Made by a program: the position numbers and the translations under genes. From NCBI GenBank assembly GCA_025618425.1, contig CM046842.1:32811885-32875884 (forward strand): a stretch of DNA of 64,000 nt. Direction: 5' to 3'. Numbering within the stretch: the first letter of the stretch is position 1; the number at the start of each line of letters is the position of its first letter. The notes under the pieces are model-generated. The model was not told the origin of the DNA. It made no database searches and saw only the letters and a program-made list of their open reading frames with translations. Positions 8,492 to 22,300 of this stretch are shown here, piece after piece. Origin of the DNA: Heliocidaris tuberculata. Its lineage: Eukaryota; Echinodermata; Echinoidea; Camarodonta; Echinometridae.

Positions 8492-10393
8492 ATGGAGCTC
8501 TTCATGGCAGCAAAGCAAGGTGAACTCATAAAGTTAAAGTATGTGTTAGAAGGTGAAACAGGTGATGCTACAGTGATGATAAACCAATCAGATGAACATG
8601 GAAAGACACCCCTTCATATCGCTTCACAAGAAGGACATATTGATCTTGTGACATATATGATTGATATAGGGGCAAACGTAACAAAGCGTAGCAACAATGG
8701 CAGCACACCTCTTCACTTCGCAGCTCGGAATGGTCATCATGATATTGTTCTATGTCTCATTGGTAGAGAAGCAAATTTGCGTAGAGCCGTAAGTCTGTCA
8801 AGTGACACTCCGAAATCAGAAATGGACCCATCATCGTCCGGTCATCAGGATGTAGGAGTGAAGCTTGATTTCAAAGATAACGAAGGCCACACACCACTTC
8901 ATGTCGCTTCATTAGAGGGACATATTGACGTTGTGGAATGTCTTGTAAATTCAGGAGCAGATGTTAACAAATCAAAAAATGATGGTAGCACACCCCTTCA
9001 TGATGCCGCATATGGTGGTCATTTAGACATAGTGAAATATCTCATCTCGAAAAGAGCAGAACTCAGTAAATTTGATGAGGAAGGTTTAACACCACTTCAT
9101 GTCGCTTCATTACAGGGACATCTTGACGTTGTGGAATGTCTTGTAAATTCAGGAGCAGATGTTAACAAATCAAAAAATGATGGTAGCACACCCCTTCATG
9201 ATGCCGCATATGGTGGTCATTTAGACATAGTGAAATATCTCCTCTCGAAAAGAGCAGAACTCAATAAATATGATGAGGAAGGCGGCACACCACTTTATGT
9301 CGCTTCAAAAAAGGGACATCTTGACGTTGTGGAATGTCTTGTAGATTCAGGAGCAGATATTAACAAATCAGATAATAATGGTAGCACACCCCTTCATGCT
9401 ACATCATGTAATGGTCATATAAATGTAGTGAAATATCTCATCTCCAAAGGAGCAGAATTCAGTAAATTTGATGAGGATGGTTTAACACCACTTCATGTCG
9501 TTTCATTACAGGGACATCTTGACGTTGTGGAATATCTTGTAAATTCAGGAGCAGAGGTTAACAAATCAAAAAATGATGGTAGCACACCCCTTCATGATGC
9601 CGCATATGGTGGTCATTTAGACATAGTGAAATATCTCATCTCGGAAGAAGCAGAACTCAATAAATTTGATGGGGACGGCAACACACCACTTCATGTCGCT
9701 TCATTAGAGGGACAACTTGACGTTGTGGAATGTCTTGTAGATTCAGGAGCAGATGTTAACAAATCAAAAAATGATGGTAGCACACCCCTTCATGATGCCG
9801 CATATGGTTGTCATTTAGACATAGTGAAATATCTCATCTCGAAAAGAGCAGAACTCAATAGATTTGATGAGGAGGGCAACACACCACTTCATGTCGCTTC
9901 ACTAAAGGGCCTTCTTGCCATCGTGGAACGTCTTGTAAATTCAGAAGCAGATGTTAACACATCAAGAAATGATGGTAGCACACCCCTTCATGATGCCGCA
10001 TATGGTGGTCATTTAGACATAGTGAAACATCTCATCTCGAAAGGAGCAGAACTCAATAAATATGATGAGGAAGGCGACACACCACTTCATGTCGCTTCAA
10101 AAAAGGGACATCTTGACGTTGTGGAATGTCTTGTAAATTCAGGAGCAGATGTTAACAAATCAAAAAATGATGGTAGCACACCCCTTCATGATGCCGCATA
10201 TGGTGGTCATTTAGACATAGTGAAATATCTCCTCTCGAAAAGAGCAGAACTCAATAAATATGATGAGGAAGGCGGCACACCACTTTATGTCGCTTCAAAA
10301 AAGGGACATCTTGACGTTGTGGAATGTCTTGTAAATTCAGGAGCAGATATTAACAAATCAGATAAGGATGGTAGCACACCCCTTCATGCTTAA
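8492..10393 (+). CDS. Ankyrin exon, part 1 (to in-frame TAA)
   Basis: The ATG follows an acceptor (CCTTACAG, ending 8469) and a short 5' leader. The part encodes MELFMAAKQGE and then ~18 ankyrin repeats with the canonical G.TPLH.A...GH.D.V..L motif. A ~50-residue spacer rich in Ser/Pro/Asp (SSDTPKSEMDPSSSG) follows repeat 2. Repeats alternate between two types: 'TPLHVAS..GHLDVVECLVNSGADVNKS' and 'DGSTPLHDAAYGGHLDIVKYLIS'. This makes a 66-residue (198-bp) higher-order unit whose DNA is nearly identical between copies. The part ends at TAA 10391-10393. The copies 990 bp upstream (9401) and at ~11182 have ACA at the same place, so the stop is a two-base change inside a repeat. Confidence 0.85.
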   Translation: MELFMAAKQGELIKLKYVLEGETGDATVMINQSDEHGKTPLHIASQEGHIDLVTYMIDIGANVTKRSNNGSTPLHFAARNGHHDIVLCLIGREANLRRAVSLSSDTPKSEMDPSSSGHQDVGVKLDFKDNEGHTPLHVASLEGHIDVVECLVNSGADVNKSKNDGSTPLHDAAYGGHLDIVKYLISKRAELSKFDEEGLTPLHVASLQGHLDVVECLVNSGADVNKSKNDGSTPLHDAAYGGHLDIVKYLLSKRAELNKYDEEGGTPLYVASKKGHLDVVECLVDSGADINKSDNNGSTPLHATSCNGHINVVKYLISKGAEFSKFDEDGLTPLHVVSLQGHLDVVEYLVNSGAEVNKSKNDGSTPLHDAAYGGHLDIVKYLISEEAELNKFDGDGNTPLHVASLEGQLDVVECLVDSGADVNKSKNDGSTPLHDAAYGCHLDIVKYLISKRAELNRFDEEGNTPLHVASLKGLLAIVERLVNSEADVNTSRNDGSTPLHDAAYGGHLDIVKHLISKGAELNKYDEEGDTPLHVASKKGHLDVVECLVNSGADVNKSKNDGSTPLHDAAYGGHLDIVKYLLSKRAELNKYDEEGGTPLYVASKKGHLDVVECLVNSGADINKSDKDGSTPLHA

Positions 10394-13300
10394 TCATGTA
10401 ATGGTCATATAAATGTAGTGAAATATCTCATCTCCAAAGGAGCAGAACTCAGTAAATTTGATGAGGAAGGTTTCACACCACTTCATGTCGCTTCATTAAA
10501 GAGACATCTTGACGTTGTGGAATGTCTTGTAAATTCAGGAGTAGATGTTAACAAATCCGAAAATGATGGTAGCACACCCCTTCATGATGCCGCATATGGT
10601 GGTCATTTAGACATAGTGAAATATCTCATCTCGAAAAGAGCAGAACTCAGTAAATATGATGAGGAAGGTTTCACGCCACTTCATGTCGCTTCATTAAAGG
10701 GACATCTTGACGTTGTGGAATGTCTTGTAAATTCAGGAGCAGATGTTAACAAATCAAAAAATGATGGTAGCACACCCCTTCATGATGCCGCATATGGTGG
10801 TCATTTAGACATAGTGAAATATCTCATCTCGAAAAGAGCAGAACTCAATAGATTTGATGAGGAGGGCAACACACCACTTTATGTCGCTTCACTGGAGGGC
10901 CTTCTTGCCATCGTGGAATGTCTTGTAAATTCAGGAGCAGATGTTAACAAATCAAAAAATGATGGTAGGACATCCCTTCATGCTCCCACAAATGGTGGTC
11001 ATTTAGACATAGTAAAATATCTCATCTCCAAAGGAGCAGAACTCAATAAATTTGATGGGGACGGCAACACACCACTTCATTTCGCTTCATTAGAGGGACA
11101 TCTTGACGTTGTGGAATGTCTTGTAAATTCAGGAGCAGATATTAACAAATCAGATAATGATGGTAGCACACCCCTTCATGCTACATCATGTAATGGTCAT
11201 ATAAATGTAGTGAAGTATCTCATATCAAAAGGAGCAGGACTCAATATGTGTGCCGAGAACGGCAGCACACCACTGCATTTTGCTTCAAGACACGGGCATC
11301 TTGCAGTCGTCGAATATTTAGTGAATGCAAGAGCAGATGTTAACAAAGCAGCAAATGATGGTGGCACACCCCTTCATATGGCATCACATCGTGGTCATAT
11401 AAACGTAATGAAATATCTCATATCAAAAGGAGCAGGACTCAATATGTGTGCTGAGAACGGCAGCACTCCACTTCATTTCGCTTCAATGCAAGGATATCTT
11501 AATGTCGTCGATTGTCTAGCTGATTTTGACTTGATCCAAAATAATGGTTTCACACCTCTACATCTCGCTTCCCTGAATGGCCATCTTGCCATCGTGGAAT
11601 ATCTGTTAAGAAAAAGAGCATATGTTAACAAAGCAGCAAATGATGGTCGCACACCCCTTTATATGGCATCACATCGTGGTCATATAGATGTAGTGAAATA
11701 TCGAAAGGAGCAGAACTCAATAAGGTTGATGAGAACGGCCTCACACCACTTCATGCAGCTTCAAAACACGGATATCTTGCTGTCGCCGAATGTCTTGTGA
11801 ATGCAGGAGCCGATGCGAACAAGGCGTCACACAATGGTCATGCCCCACTTTATACTGCATTGATTAAGAAACGCCTGGATATTATGAATTACCTTATCAT
11901 TAGAGGAGCAGATATTGGTAGCAGAGATGAAATCCGTATTGCGGCGATTTGTCATGCATTTCTTCATGGTCACTTTGATGTAATGAAATATCTCATCGGT
12001 AAAGTTGAGGACCTTGATAAGAGTGATATAGATGGTAACACACCTCTTTATATCGCTTCAAAGGAAGGCCTACTTGACATCGCTGAATGCCTCGTGAATA
12101 AAGGAGCAGATATAAACAAAGCATCAACTTATGGCGGTATACCATTACATGCGGCTGTAAAAGGAGGGCATATTGATGTTGTAAGATTTCTTATAAGCCA
12201 AAGATCAGATATTAACACAGTTGATAACGAGGGTTTTACACCCCTTTATGTCGCTTCACAAGAGGGTTACCTTGGAGTTGTTCAGTGCCTAGTGAATGCA
12301 GGAGCTGATGTGAACAAACCAGCAAATAACGGTTTGACACCACTTTATGCTGCATCACAGAAACGACATCTGGACATAGTGAAGTATCTCATTAACAAAG
12401 GAGCGAATCTGGACAAAAGAGGTTATAACGGTCAGACTCCCTTTTTTGTCGCATCGCTCTATGGTAATCTTGATGTTGTCGTGTATCTTATCAGCAAAAA
12501 AGCAGATATTGACATGGGTGATAAATATGGCTACACACCACTTTATGTCGCTTTACAGGAAGGTCATCCTATTGTTGTTGATTACCTAGTGAAAGCAGGA
12601 GCAGATGTGAACAAAGGAGCAAATGATGGAGATGCACCCATCCATGCTGCATCTCGTAAGGGCCATCTCGACATTCTGAAATATCTCATTACGAAAGGAG
12701 CAGATACGGAAGCAAAAAATAACTATGGCTGGACAGTTCTTCACTTTGCATCAGATAATGGTCACTTGACATGCTTGGAATATTTGTTAAGGAACAACTC
12801 TAGTAGTGCATTGGGAAATAGTCCCAGCGCTTTTGAAGTAGGACTTCAGGTACGATGCTAATCATTTATTTAATGGAAAATTCTTTGATGTACTCATTAT
12901 TTCATTTCAAGTATTCATGGCATGAAACTACATGCAAACACATCATTACGATGTAACATACGTCTTATCGTTCTCAAAAACGAAAAATTTCCATATGAAA
13001 TATTTGTTAGTGTATACAGCAATAATGTTTTGTTCAACAAAAGAGTAGCGTCAGCCTGGTTTTTGGATGCCTTGAATAAATCTTAGTTAACTTAAACAAA
13101 AGTAAATGATAAGGTTAACGTGCATAGTAGAAAGTCGTGAATATTCTGTAGAGCACAAAGCTGGAACGGCGACCTTGCTAACGGGATGTCCCTTTATCAA
13201 TTTAATTTTTGATCTAAACAATCGTTTGTATGATACTTGTGCTTAAATATATATTCAGTTTACCATCTTATAACATGCCCACTAGTGTATAATAAATATG

Positions 13301-16300
13301 TCTCTTGTCAGTTCAATACGTTGAAAGTGATGTTGTTGTTTTTTTAATTGTGCAACAAAAAGAACATCACATTGGCCGACTTGTCCACTGAATAATGACA
13401 ATGAAATTCCATTTTGATAGACCGCATAAAAACATGATAAAATATTTCTATGCAATTCCAAAATACTTTGGATATTAGGGTGCATGTTCCCTAATTAAAT
13501 AATGTTAGTTGCACGAATCACTAATCTCAATATTACAAAGAAAAAGAATAAAGTTCCGAGGTAGTAAAAGATGCTATAACTCTATAAAAAACAATGATCA
13601 TCTGTGTCAAAGCAACTCGCATTCTCCCTGATCCTCACCTCTGTTGCGGAAATTAATTTGAAATAATGATACTACAACGTACATATATTCATTTCTTCAG
13701 ACCTTAAGTGGTGTCACGCCGCTTATGGTTACCGCAAGGGGAGGGCATGTAGATTGTCTACGGCTGCTGCTGGATAACAACGCAGACGTTGAAACAGAAG
13801 ATTCAGAAGGATGGACGGCCCTTCATTATGCTGCAACGATGTGAATAACTGCCAAATATATATTGAACTATTATTCGATTCATCTTTTCTTTAATTCTTT
13901 TCTTTAATAAAAGCATGCGTTTTAAAGGTATCATCAAAGCAAAATAACTCATAACGACGTAATATTACTGATATTTTTATGGTCATTGACTTCTTACAAT
14001 TCATGCCATGGAAAATGAAGATTTGAAATCGAATAAGACGTAACACACGAAAGTAAGAGTAAAACTTATTTGATGCTTTATATTCAAAGCGGAGGCAGAT
14101 TGTTTAAAACTAATCTTTAACGGTTTTTAACTGTTTGATATTTAAATGCATTTAAGAGAAAAATTAAGTTCATTTATGTTTTCAGTATAAATAGCTAAAT
14201 AAGCATGCATCCTAAGTTTAATTTAAAGAAGATGTGTACTTTTCTCATGTGAATAACATTTAAAATTGCACCACTTTGATTCTGAATTTAGTGGGAATAT
14301 AACAATAGTGAAGGATTTACTCGATCGGAAGGCAATTATGATCAGGAGACTTTCTAGAAGAGGCCAGTCGCCAATTAATGTTGCACTCAGCTCAGGCAAT
14401 TCTGATATTGCAAGGTACCTTCTTGATAAGGTAAACACGATTATATCATTCAGTTACCCCTCCCACCCCCTCCTCCTCCTCCTCCGCCTCATCTTATTAT
14501 TACTCACACTGTTAACAAAAAAAAAAAAATATGGGGTAAAAATATTTGACCAACGTGACAATTTGATATGCCCATGTGTCCGACCAACATTTGGGCAATA
14601 TATGCCCAACTGTAGTATGTTTTTCTGTTTTTCCTCTCAATTTTGAGTAAAAGTTGACCGTGTTTGGGCAATAAAAAACATGAATAAAAATAGCCCAAGT
14701 TGGGCATGAAGTGCCCAAAAGTCGGTCTGATACATCACTGCCATCACCTTGGTGAAGTCATGTCCATTGTCCTTTAGATCCAATACCCACAAAGTACAAT
14801 GCTCTAGAGCAACCACTCTTGAAAAACCTGGTCTTGATACAGAACTTTGTAATATTGGGCCTGTGAGTAATCTGAAATACATATCTAAGCTCGTCGAAGG
14901 TGCTGATTACCAGCAATATCTGAATCATCTAAGTTGTAATTCACTTATTGATGGCCATGGATAATCAGAAGTCACTATCTTGCTCCGGTCAAACTTAAGT
15001 AGTGCATTTGATACCATAGATCCTTCTTGTTTATTGGAAACGCTGAAGATCTGTTTTGGCATTAATGATGTTGCTGTCAAATGGATTGAGTCATATTTGA
15101 CAGAGAGACATCAAAAGATCAAGATTGATGATGCTGTCTCTGATTCGTTTCCAGTGCCCTTCGGGGTCCCGCAAGGGGCTCGGTTAGGCCCTCTGTTATT
15201 TATTCTTTACACCGGTAATCTTATTACAAAGGTCCATATTCCCTGGAATACCATGCAACTGCTACGCAGATGAAACATAGATTAACTTGTCATTTAGGCC
15301 CGATGTATTTGCCCAAGAGCAAAGCGTCTCGCTCATAGAAGCATATGTCGGTTATATACGTAAAAGGGTGCTTCAAAACAAACTTCTAAACGACAGTAAA
15401 ATTGACTTGTTGCTCATCGACACATCCAAACAGGTATCCGAACTTAATTTCGATGGGATATCTGTTGTAAGTTCTATCATACAACCATCCATGAATGCTA
15501 GAAATCTAGGAGTGCTGTCACGTCATCCGTGCATTCATGTCTAAGCCAATGCAAAAGAGAAAAAAAGACGCAACAGAAAAGGCATATGACACGAGAAATA
15601 TAAAATTTGAAGAATTGACTTTATTTTTCGTATTGCTTCTTTAAATGATATTTCACATTTACAATGAACGCAATAATAAAACAAAGTATTGCTCCTGATT
15701 AGTGAGTGGTGTGATAGCGTTCCCGTACGTCTGCCCGACCGTCTATAGTATTTGGGCTATGTGGCTTCCATGCTGAAATCTACCATTCATGTGTTAATTA
15801 CACAAATACCTTGCAAGTTCTCTATCATGCCTTGTCAAACAGGCGCAGATGGACAATGGGTGTGTTTACATAATCCTGACAATATCATTTGACTACTTTT
15901 GAGAAAGCAATACAATTTTCACAAGTTATTAAACTATCATTGAAATGATCATTTGACACCAAAGTGTACCCTAAGAAAGTTACAATACTCAAAATTGTAT
16001 TATGTCAATTTTACCTGAATTGAATCAGACACTTTGGAGTTATTAAGGTTGTAATGCCTAAAAAATGTTTTTTCTCTACATCCAGAGCATTTTTGGCAGC
16101 AAAGCTTGGATTAGGGGCACTTTGGTGTTTTTTCAGGGGCGTGTTACACCCTCTTCCCGGTGAAAATATTTGTCAGTTTTTATATTTTTGTAATGTACAC
16201 CCATACCTCTTCTTTCTGACAACATTTCGTCCATGGGCCTTAAAGGGGGTACCCAATGCTGAAACAATGTTAGTTCATTTAAAAGATCATGATTTTATTA

Positions 16301-19300
16301 GCAGAAAATCATCTGCCTTAAGTTTTTCAAAAATTCGTGTTGCCAGAAAAATCCCCGAAATATGGTAAGACTTCAGGATATTTTGGCCCCTCAGCTGTGT
16401 CCCAATTTCAACTAGGTAACCACAATGACGTCAAAGTGGTTACCCAGGTTCGCGTAATGCAGATGTGTTGCGCGCTAGACTGTACAAAATGCATTACACC
16501 TTGCGCGCATTTTGCTATAATTGCGCGACAAGGTAACCACTTTGACGTCATTGTGGTTGGCTGAGGGGCCAAAATATCCTGAAATCTTACCATATTTCGG
16601 GGATTTTCTGGCAACACGAATTTTAAAAAAATTTTAAGGCAGATGATTTTCTTCTAATAAAATCATGATCTTTTAAATGAACTAACATTGTTTCAGCATT
16701 GGGTACCCCCTTTAAGGGGAGACATTTGGCCCAATTTTTAGGGGCGGTCTGACAACCCATCCCGACGGACAATTTTGTCAGTTTTTGGTGTTTTGGTAAT
16801 GTATAGTCATAAACCTTCCTTCTGAAAAAGTTGGGTGCATATGTTAGATGGGTTGAAATCGACCAGACTTTGGGGCCCTTTTTTTTGGGGGGGGGGGCCT
16901 CTGGGGGCCAAACCCGGCGGCTTCGTTCGAGCTGACAACCTTTTTTAATGACATGGATGGTCTAAGTAACTTTAAGGGGTCAATATAAATTGTGTAAAAT
17001 GGGGTGACTATTTCGGGACAGGCTCCTGGCCTATCATCGTAGTTAAAAGCACATCAGGTGCTCTTGAAGTGCAGTAGAATATATATATATACACAGTTTC
17101 TGCGCTACATAAATTATTATTATTATTATTATTATCATCATTATTACCAGTCAGTAATACATGCATATTAACGCATCAAATGTAGATGTAGAGTATTCTA
17201 AAAATATGCGTGCACTGACCTAGTGATATGTCATGCAAATTATGTAATTATTGTTTGATTGTACAAGAAGGCGACAATTTTTTAAAAATATATATTTTTT
17301 GTTCCACAGGACACCTCAAGTATAAACGGCTGCGACAGTGCTGGACTAAAACCCATTCACCTTGCAACTATACGTGGGCTAACATCAATCATTGAGGAGT
17401 TGGTATCACGTGGTGCTGATTTAAACATGCAATCAAATAACGGTCAAACACCGTTACACATAGCCATTGAATTGTGTCACTGCAAGGAAAGACAGGTCGA
17501 AGGGACGCCAGCTCTAAAACAGGTCATATGTTTCTTATCTTAGCTCCTCTTACATCTCCCAACTGAATATTCTGTTGTAAAAAAGACCGGTTATTCTTAA
17601 TAAAAAAATAAAGAGCAGCTATGAAGAATAGCTGGCATATGCAACTTTGCAAACCAACAGCATAAGGTAAATTCTAACTGAAAACTTAACCTCCGGATTA
17701 TGACAGTCATAATCCTAGAAAGGATAACGAGGTCCAAGATTGTTAGCATTAGTCATCCATTTTTCTTATTATATTTTTCCTTTTTCTTATTTTTAAGTCA
17801 TTGAACGATAACTTAGACGAGCATGATTTTAACATTCTTTTATAGGAAAGAGTTAAAATTTCCTTCATCATATTTGTTGTTTTACCTACCACATGAGAGG
17901 GTAAAGTATAAGAGTATATCTTATATGCCTAATATACGGAAATACTGAATTTATCCCCCCCCCCAAAAAAAAAATGTTCTAGAGACACTCTTGGAGAATA
18001 AGGCTTTCTTGTTATTGGTCACACTTCGAAACTGTATTTATTTGAATAAAAAGCTCTGTAGCCAGATTTTTTTTCTTTTGTAGACAACCCAAAGTAAGGT
18101 TGTACTTGAAAAGGTCATTTGTATACATTCATTTGCTCATCGTTTGTTTTATTTTGTTGTATACTTCTTGCTTTATCAACAACCAACGCTGGACATTTTT
18201 TTTTTTTTTTGGTGTGTGTTGGGTGTATATATTATATACACATATCGTAATGTGGAGGTGACTGTTTGGATTTAATTTTTTTTTTCAGAAAATACCATAT
18301 AAGTAGACGAATCACAATTATTTATTGTCGAAAATGGTTGTGAATAAAATCTAACTTAAACATTGCATCTTGCATGTCTGGCGCGAACGGCACTGCAGCG
18401 TCTCTACGGCTCCACTGTCGCCGCATATTGCACCAGTGGTGACGCACTGTTTCGCAAATAATATTGCAAAGGAAAGAATGATCAAAGATAAATTACTCCG
18501 TCGTAAAATTTTTCACTTTGCGAGATTGCGCATGCACAATGTGTAATGCGCTCATCGGTCTGCCTACGTCATGATCGGAGTGTTGTATAATAGCGCGCCA
18601 CGACTGGAACATAACATTCTCGGCAAGACAGCCAACTTTGAACGAAGATAACTTATTTCCAAAGTGTTTTTGATGAGAAAAAAAAATCCAACAAAAAAAG
18701 CCAACATCTATGGAACTTAAGTTCTTTTTCATCGATAAAGAGAAAGTATGGCACCGATATATATATATTTTTTTTTTTACTCTAGTAAAGAAAAAGTTCT
18801 TTTTTTGCAAAAGAAAATTAGCAGACCATAATAAGCGCCGTGGATAATTATTTACGGAAACGAACTTCCCCTGCCACAGTCTTTGCGCGATCGGCAGCGA
18901 GCGAAACGTTGCATAGGCCTACTTGTTCTTGCTTATTGTGCTATTATATCTGCGAGCCAATCGCATCCATTCATTACACACCGGCATGACCGGAGAGACT
19001 AGGGCAGTTGAAACCAGTCACTGCGGCAGTAAAGCTGTATTACATTGGCGCGCTACGACTAGCGATATTACGGTTTGTTTATTACTTTCATTCATGTGAT
19101 ATGATAAAAATGATAGGGACTTGTTTACACAGTGTAGCCACATTAGCAGTAATACTGCTGTGCAATTATTCTTACGCCAGCATTGCCAGGTATCCATTTA
19201 GTACAACTGGGTCGAGAGGGTCAAATGTGGGGAAAACACTCTTTCCAAGGATGTAGGCAACGACCGGGGGAGAATAGAACCCGGGACCTCTCGTATGAGA

Positions 19301-22300
19301 GTCAAGAGCCTTCACCATTATACTGATATACAACAGTGCTTCCAAAATATGTTTACGTGATGTGTGAACTATGTCACGTAAACACCTTTCTAAATCCTAT
19401 ATCTATATAAATATCTCTATGGCTTGTGATTGAGAATTTTGGAAACGTGAACTGGTGTAGTAAAAAATTTAATTTGAACATTTGCTTTTTGTATTCAAAA
19501 TAATTTTTCTTCTTGTGGTTAAGAAATTAGACAAACATGAACTTTTTCATCATAGGTACAAGAAGAAAGGGATGACGATATATCCACCGAGGAAGCTCTT
19601 ATACAATATCTTATAAATCAAGGATGCAACGTTGATATTAAGGATAACGACGGTTTTAAACCAGTACAGTATGCCAGAGATGAGCGGATTAGGCAAATGT
19701 TATTCCGGAGGTGAGATAAAAATCTGTTTTTCAGGCTTCTTGAAATATTATTCCACAATAAAATCTCAAATGAATGCATTTATTCAAGAAATATGGATAT
19801 AATGAAATAAATCATTTCTATCAGCTTTTTCTGAAAATATAAAATGCGTGTAACCAAGGATAAAGGTCAGAAGGCCCAATCTCTCTATTCCCTTATATTA
19901 ATTATCATCATCATCATCATTATTATTACTATTACTACTATTTGTGTGTGTTTGTATGAATGTGATTTGTTGATTGTCCATTTTTATTTTATGTAAAACT
20001 AGTCTTTGAACATTTTTTTTTTCTTCAGAATGCTAACTGAGCATTGAATGATTGTATTAAAGTCCACATGATGAAATGTTGGCACAAGACTTAATAATGT
20101 AAAGCATTGTTTTCTATCATGTGAAGCATAAGTGTATGATAAATTATACAGCATAATTATTTAATAATTCTCTTTAGGAGCTTAACCGAAGATGATGTTC
20201 ATGCCTTCCGCGGTACGTATGTCATCGGATTTTTGACGGTCACTCACTAAATTTGAATATGTAAAAGAAAATGCAATCTCATTTTCTCATCATAGTAAAC
20301 GTTTACACTATTATCATTAGTTTCTGTACTATTTTTAATAAGAACTAAAACTGAATACTACTGTTGAGGTAGAAATTAGACAACGCGGCGTTTTTTATTT
20401 TTTTGTTTTTGTTTTTTTCCATCTTAATTGATTCAGCATTCGACGAATCGCTTACATAATCCTTCTTATAACGTTAATAAGATCATGGAAAATGTCATTT
20501 AAGCTCTCATTTCTGGTTATTGAGTATTCAGGTAGACATCCTCTATTTATGATTTGTTTTTAATACCTTGGTCCTTTTTCGTGTGAAAAAATATAGACCT
20601 TCCAGTGGCAATGTCTCTTGAAAGTCATCGCAACATTGGCTGTGAGGGAGGAATCCTATACATGAGTAGTTGTGACGTCACAATATCTGTTCCACCAAGG
20701 ACAGTGCAGGCAGGTTCATTCCATGATGTCTCTATTGGTCTAGCTACGGATCCTCCACCTATTCGAGAGAGGGAGTTTCTTACAGGTCATGGTATTGACA
20801 TTGTTTTCCCTGTACAATGGCGTTATTCAAAGGACCAACCTGTAACGTTGACTATCCCTCATGCTGCAACAGTGACAAAGTCATCATCTATTCATGCTGA
20901 TATTATCTGGAAGGAAACTGGATCAACTTCAAGTTAGTAGTGAAGAGGAGGACGGAAGGGAGTTGTAAACGCAAAAAATTAATGCTTTTCAGATTGATAT
21001 TCGTATCCGTCTTTCTATTTACCTTATTTAAATTATGTGGCTGTATAAATTTGCACAATGAAATGGATAAGTGATATAAAGAAGAGAAGCATCCGCTGTA
21101 ATGTTTATGAATGATTATTTGTCATATGTTTTTCTCTCCCATCCAATTATAGTTTTCTTTTTCATCTAATTTCCATCTCATTTCACCATAACTTTTTAAT
21201 TTATCACAGGCATTACATGTGCGCCAAGCATGAATGTACTTAACCAAGGATCTAGCAAAAAACTGAATAATGGTCAAAGTCAGTTTCTTATCAATTAGAA
21301 TATCACAAAAGAAAGCAAACACTAAAATATTTTGAAATACATTTCTATTCTACATTGTTTCATCCTGTCGATATGCAATTGTTTACAGTTCAACGACGGA
21401 AGTCCTTTCAAGGGAGTGATACGCAATGTATCATCAAAGAAAGGGAAATCAAGCTCATCATAGATGCTACATCTGTGATCAGGGACAAGGTACAGCTCTG
21501 GATACCAATGGAGCTTCATCATCACTCTGATGGTAAACGAATGATGTGTACCCCTTTTCTTCCCATTGACATGGCATGTGGGGAAGACATCACTCTCCGG
21601 ATGTACATCCATGAAGACATACCTTACTTTGTACAGGTAAGAACAATAATACTAGTTTTGATCAATGATGACATTATACTTACACCAACTTCTTCCAGAC
21701 TGAACATGTCATGCAAGTCTTGTTACGTTTTCTTTGAATAACTTAAGGTCAATTTTTAACATCATTATTTCAAATAGGCTTTGACATTTTTGTAAGACTT
21801 TCTCTCCTCTAAATTCCAAGACCGTTTAAATATTGTTTATGTGTGGGGAAAATATACATGTATCAACGCCCTACCTATATTACACCTGCCATTACACGAC
21901 AGCCGATGATAAATAAGAACATGTGCACACTGTTTGATAGATATATCTGAAATCGTTCGAGAATTGTTTATAGTTTTATAGCCCTTGAAAATATTGAATT
22001 TGTTTTGTGTTTTTTCTGATTATGTGTATGATACATCACTAAAAAACCTACGAACCGAAAGATATACTTGTAAACAATGATGCTGATTATTGCAGTTTTT
22101 CATCGTGAATTCAGCTTGACTAGCTTATTAAAAGAAAAAATTAAAACTGTTTAACAGATTTATTTTGAATTCAGTGCAAATGTTAGTCAAATTAAATTGT
22201 TCCTTAGTAAATGAATTAATATATATTATTAATAAATGTATTTTATTATCACATGTATTAATTATATCTTCACAGTTTATGTGTATTATCTTTTTTTTTA

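Noticed and set aside
16054..16617. ORFs of 69-104 codons around 16.1-16.6 kb
   Set aside because: They lie across the palindromic MITE and repeat on the other strand, as expected for inverted arms.
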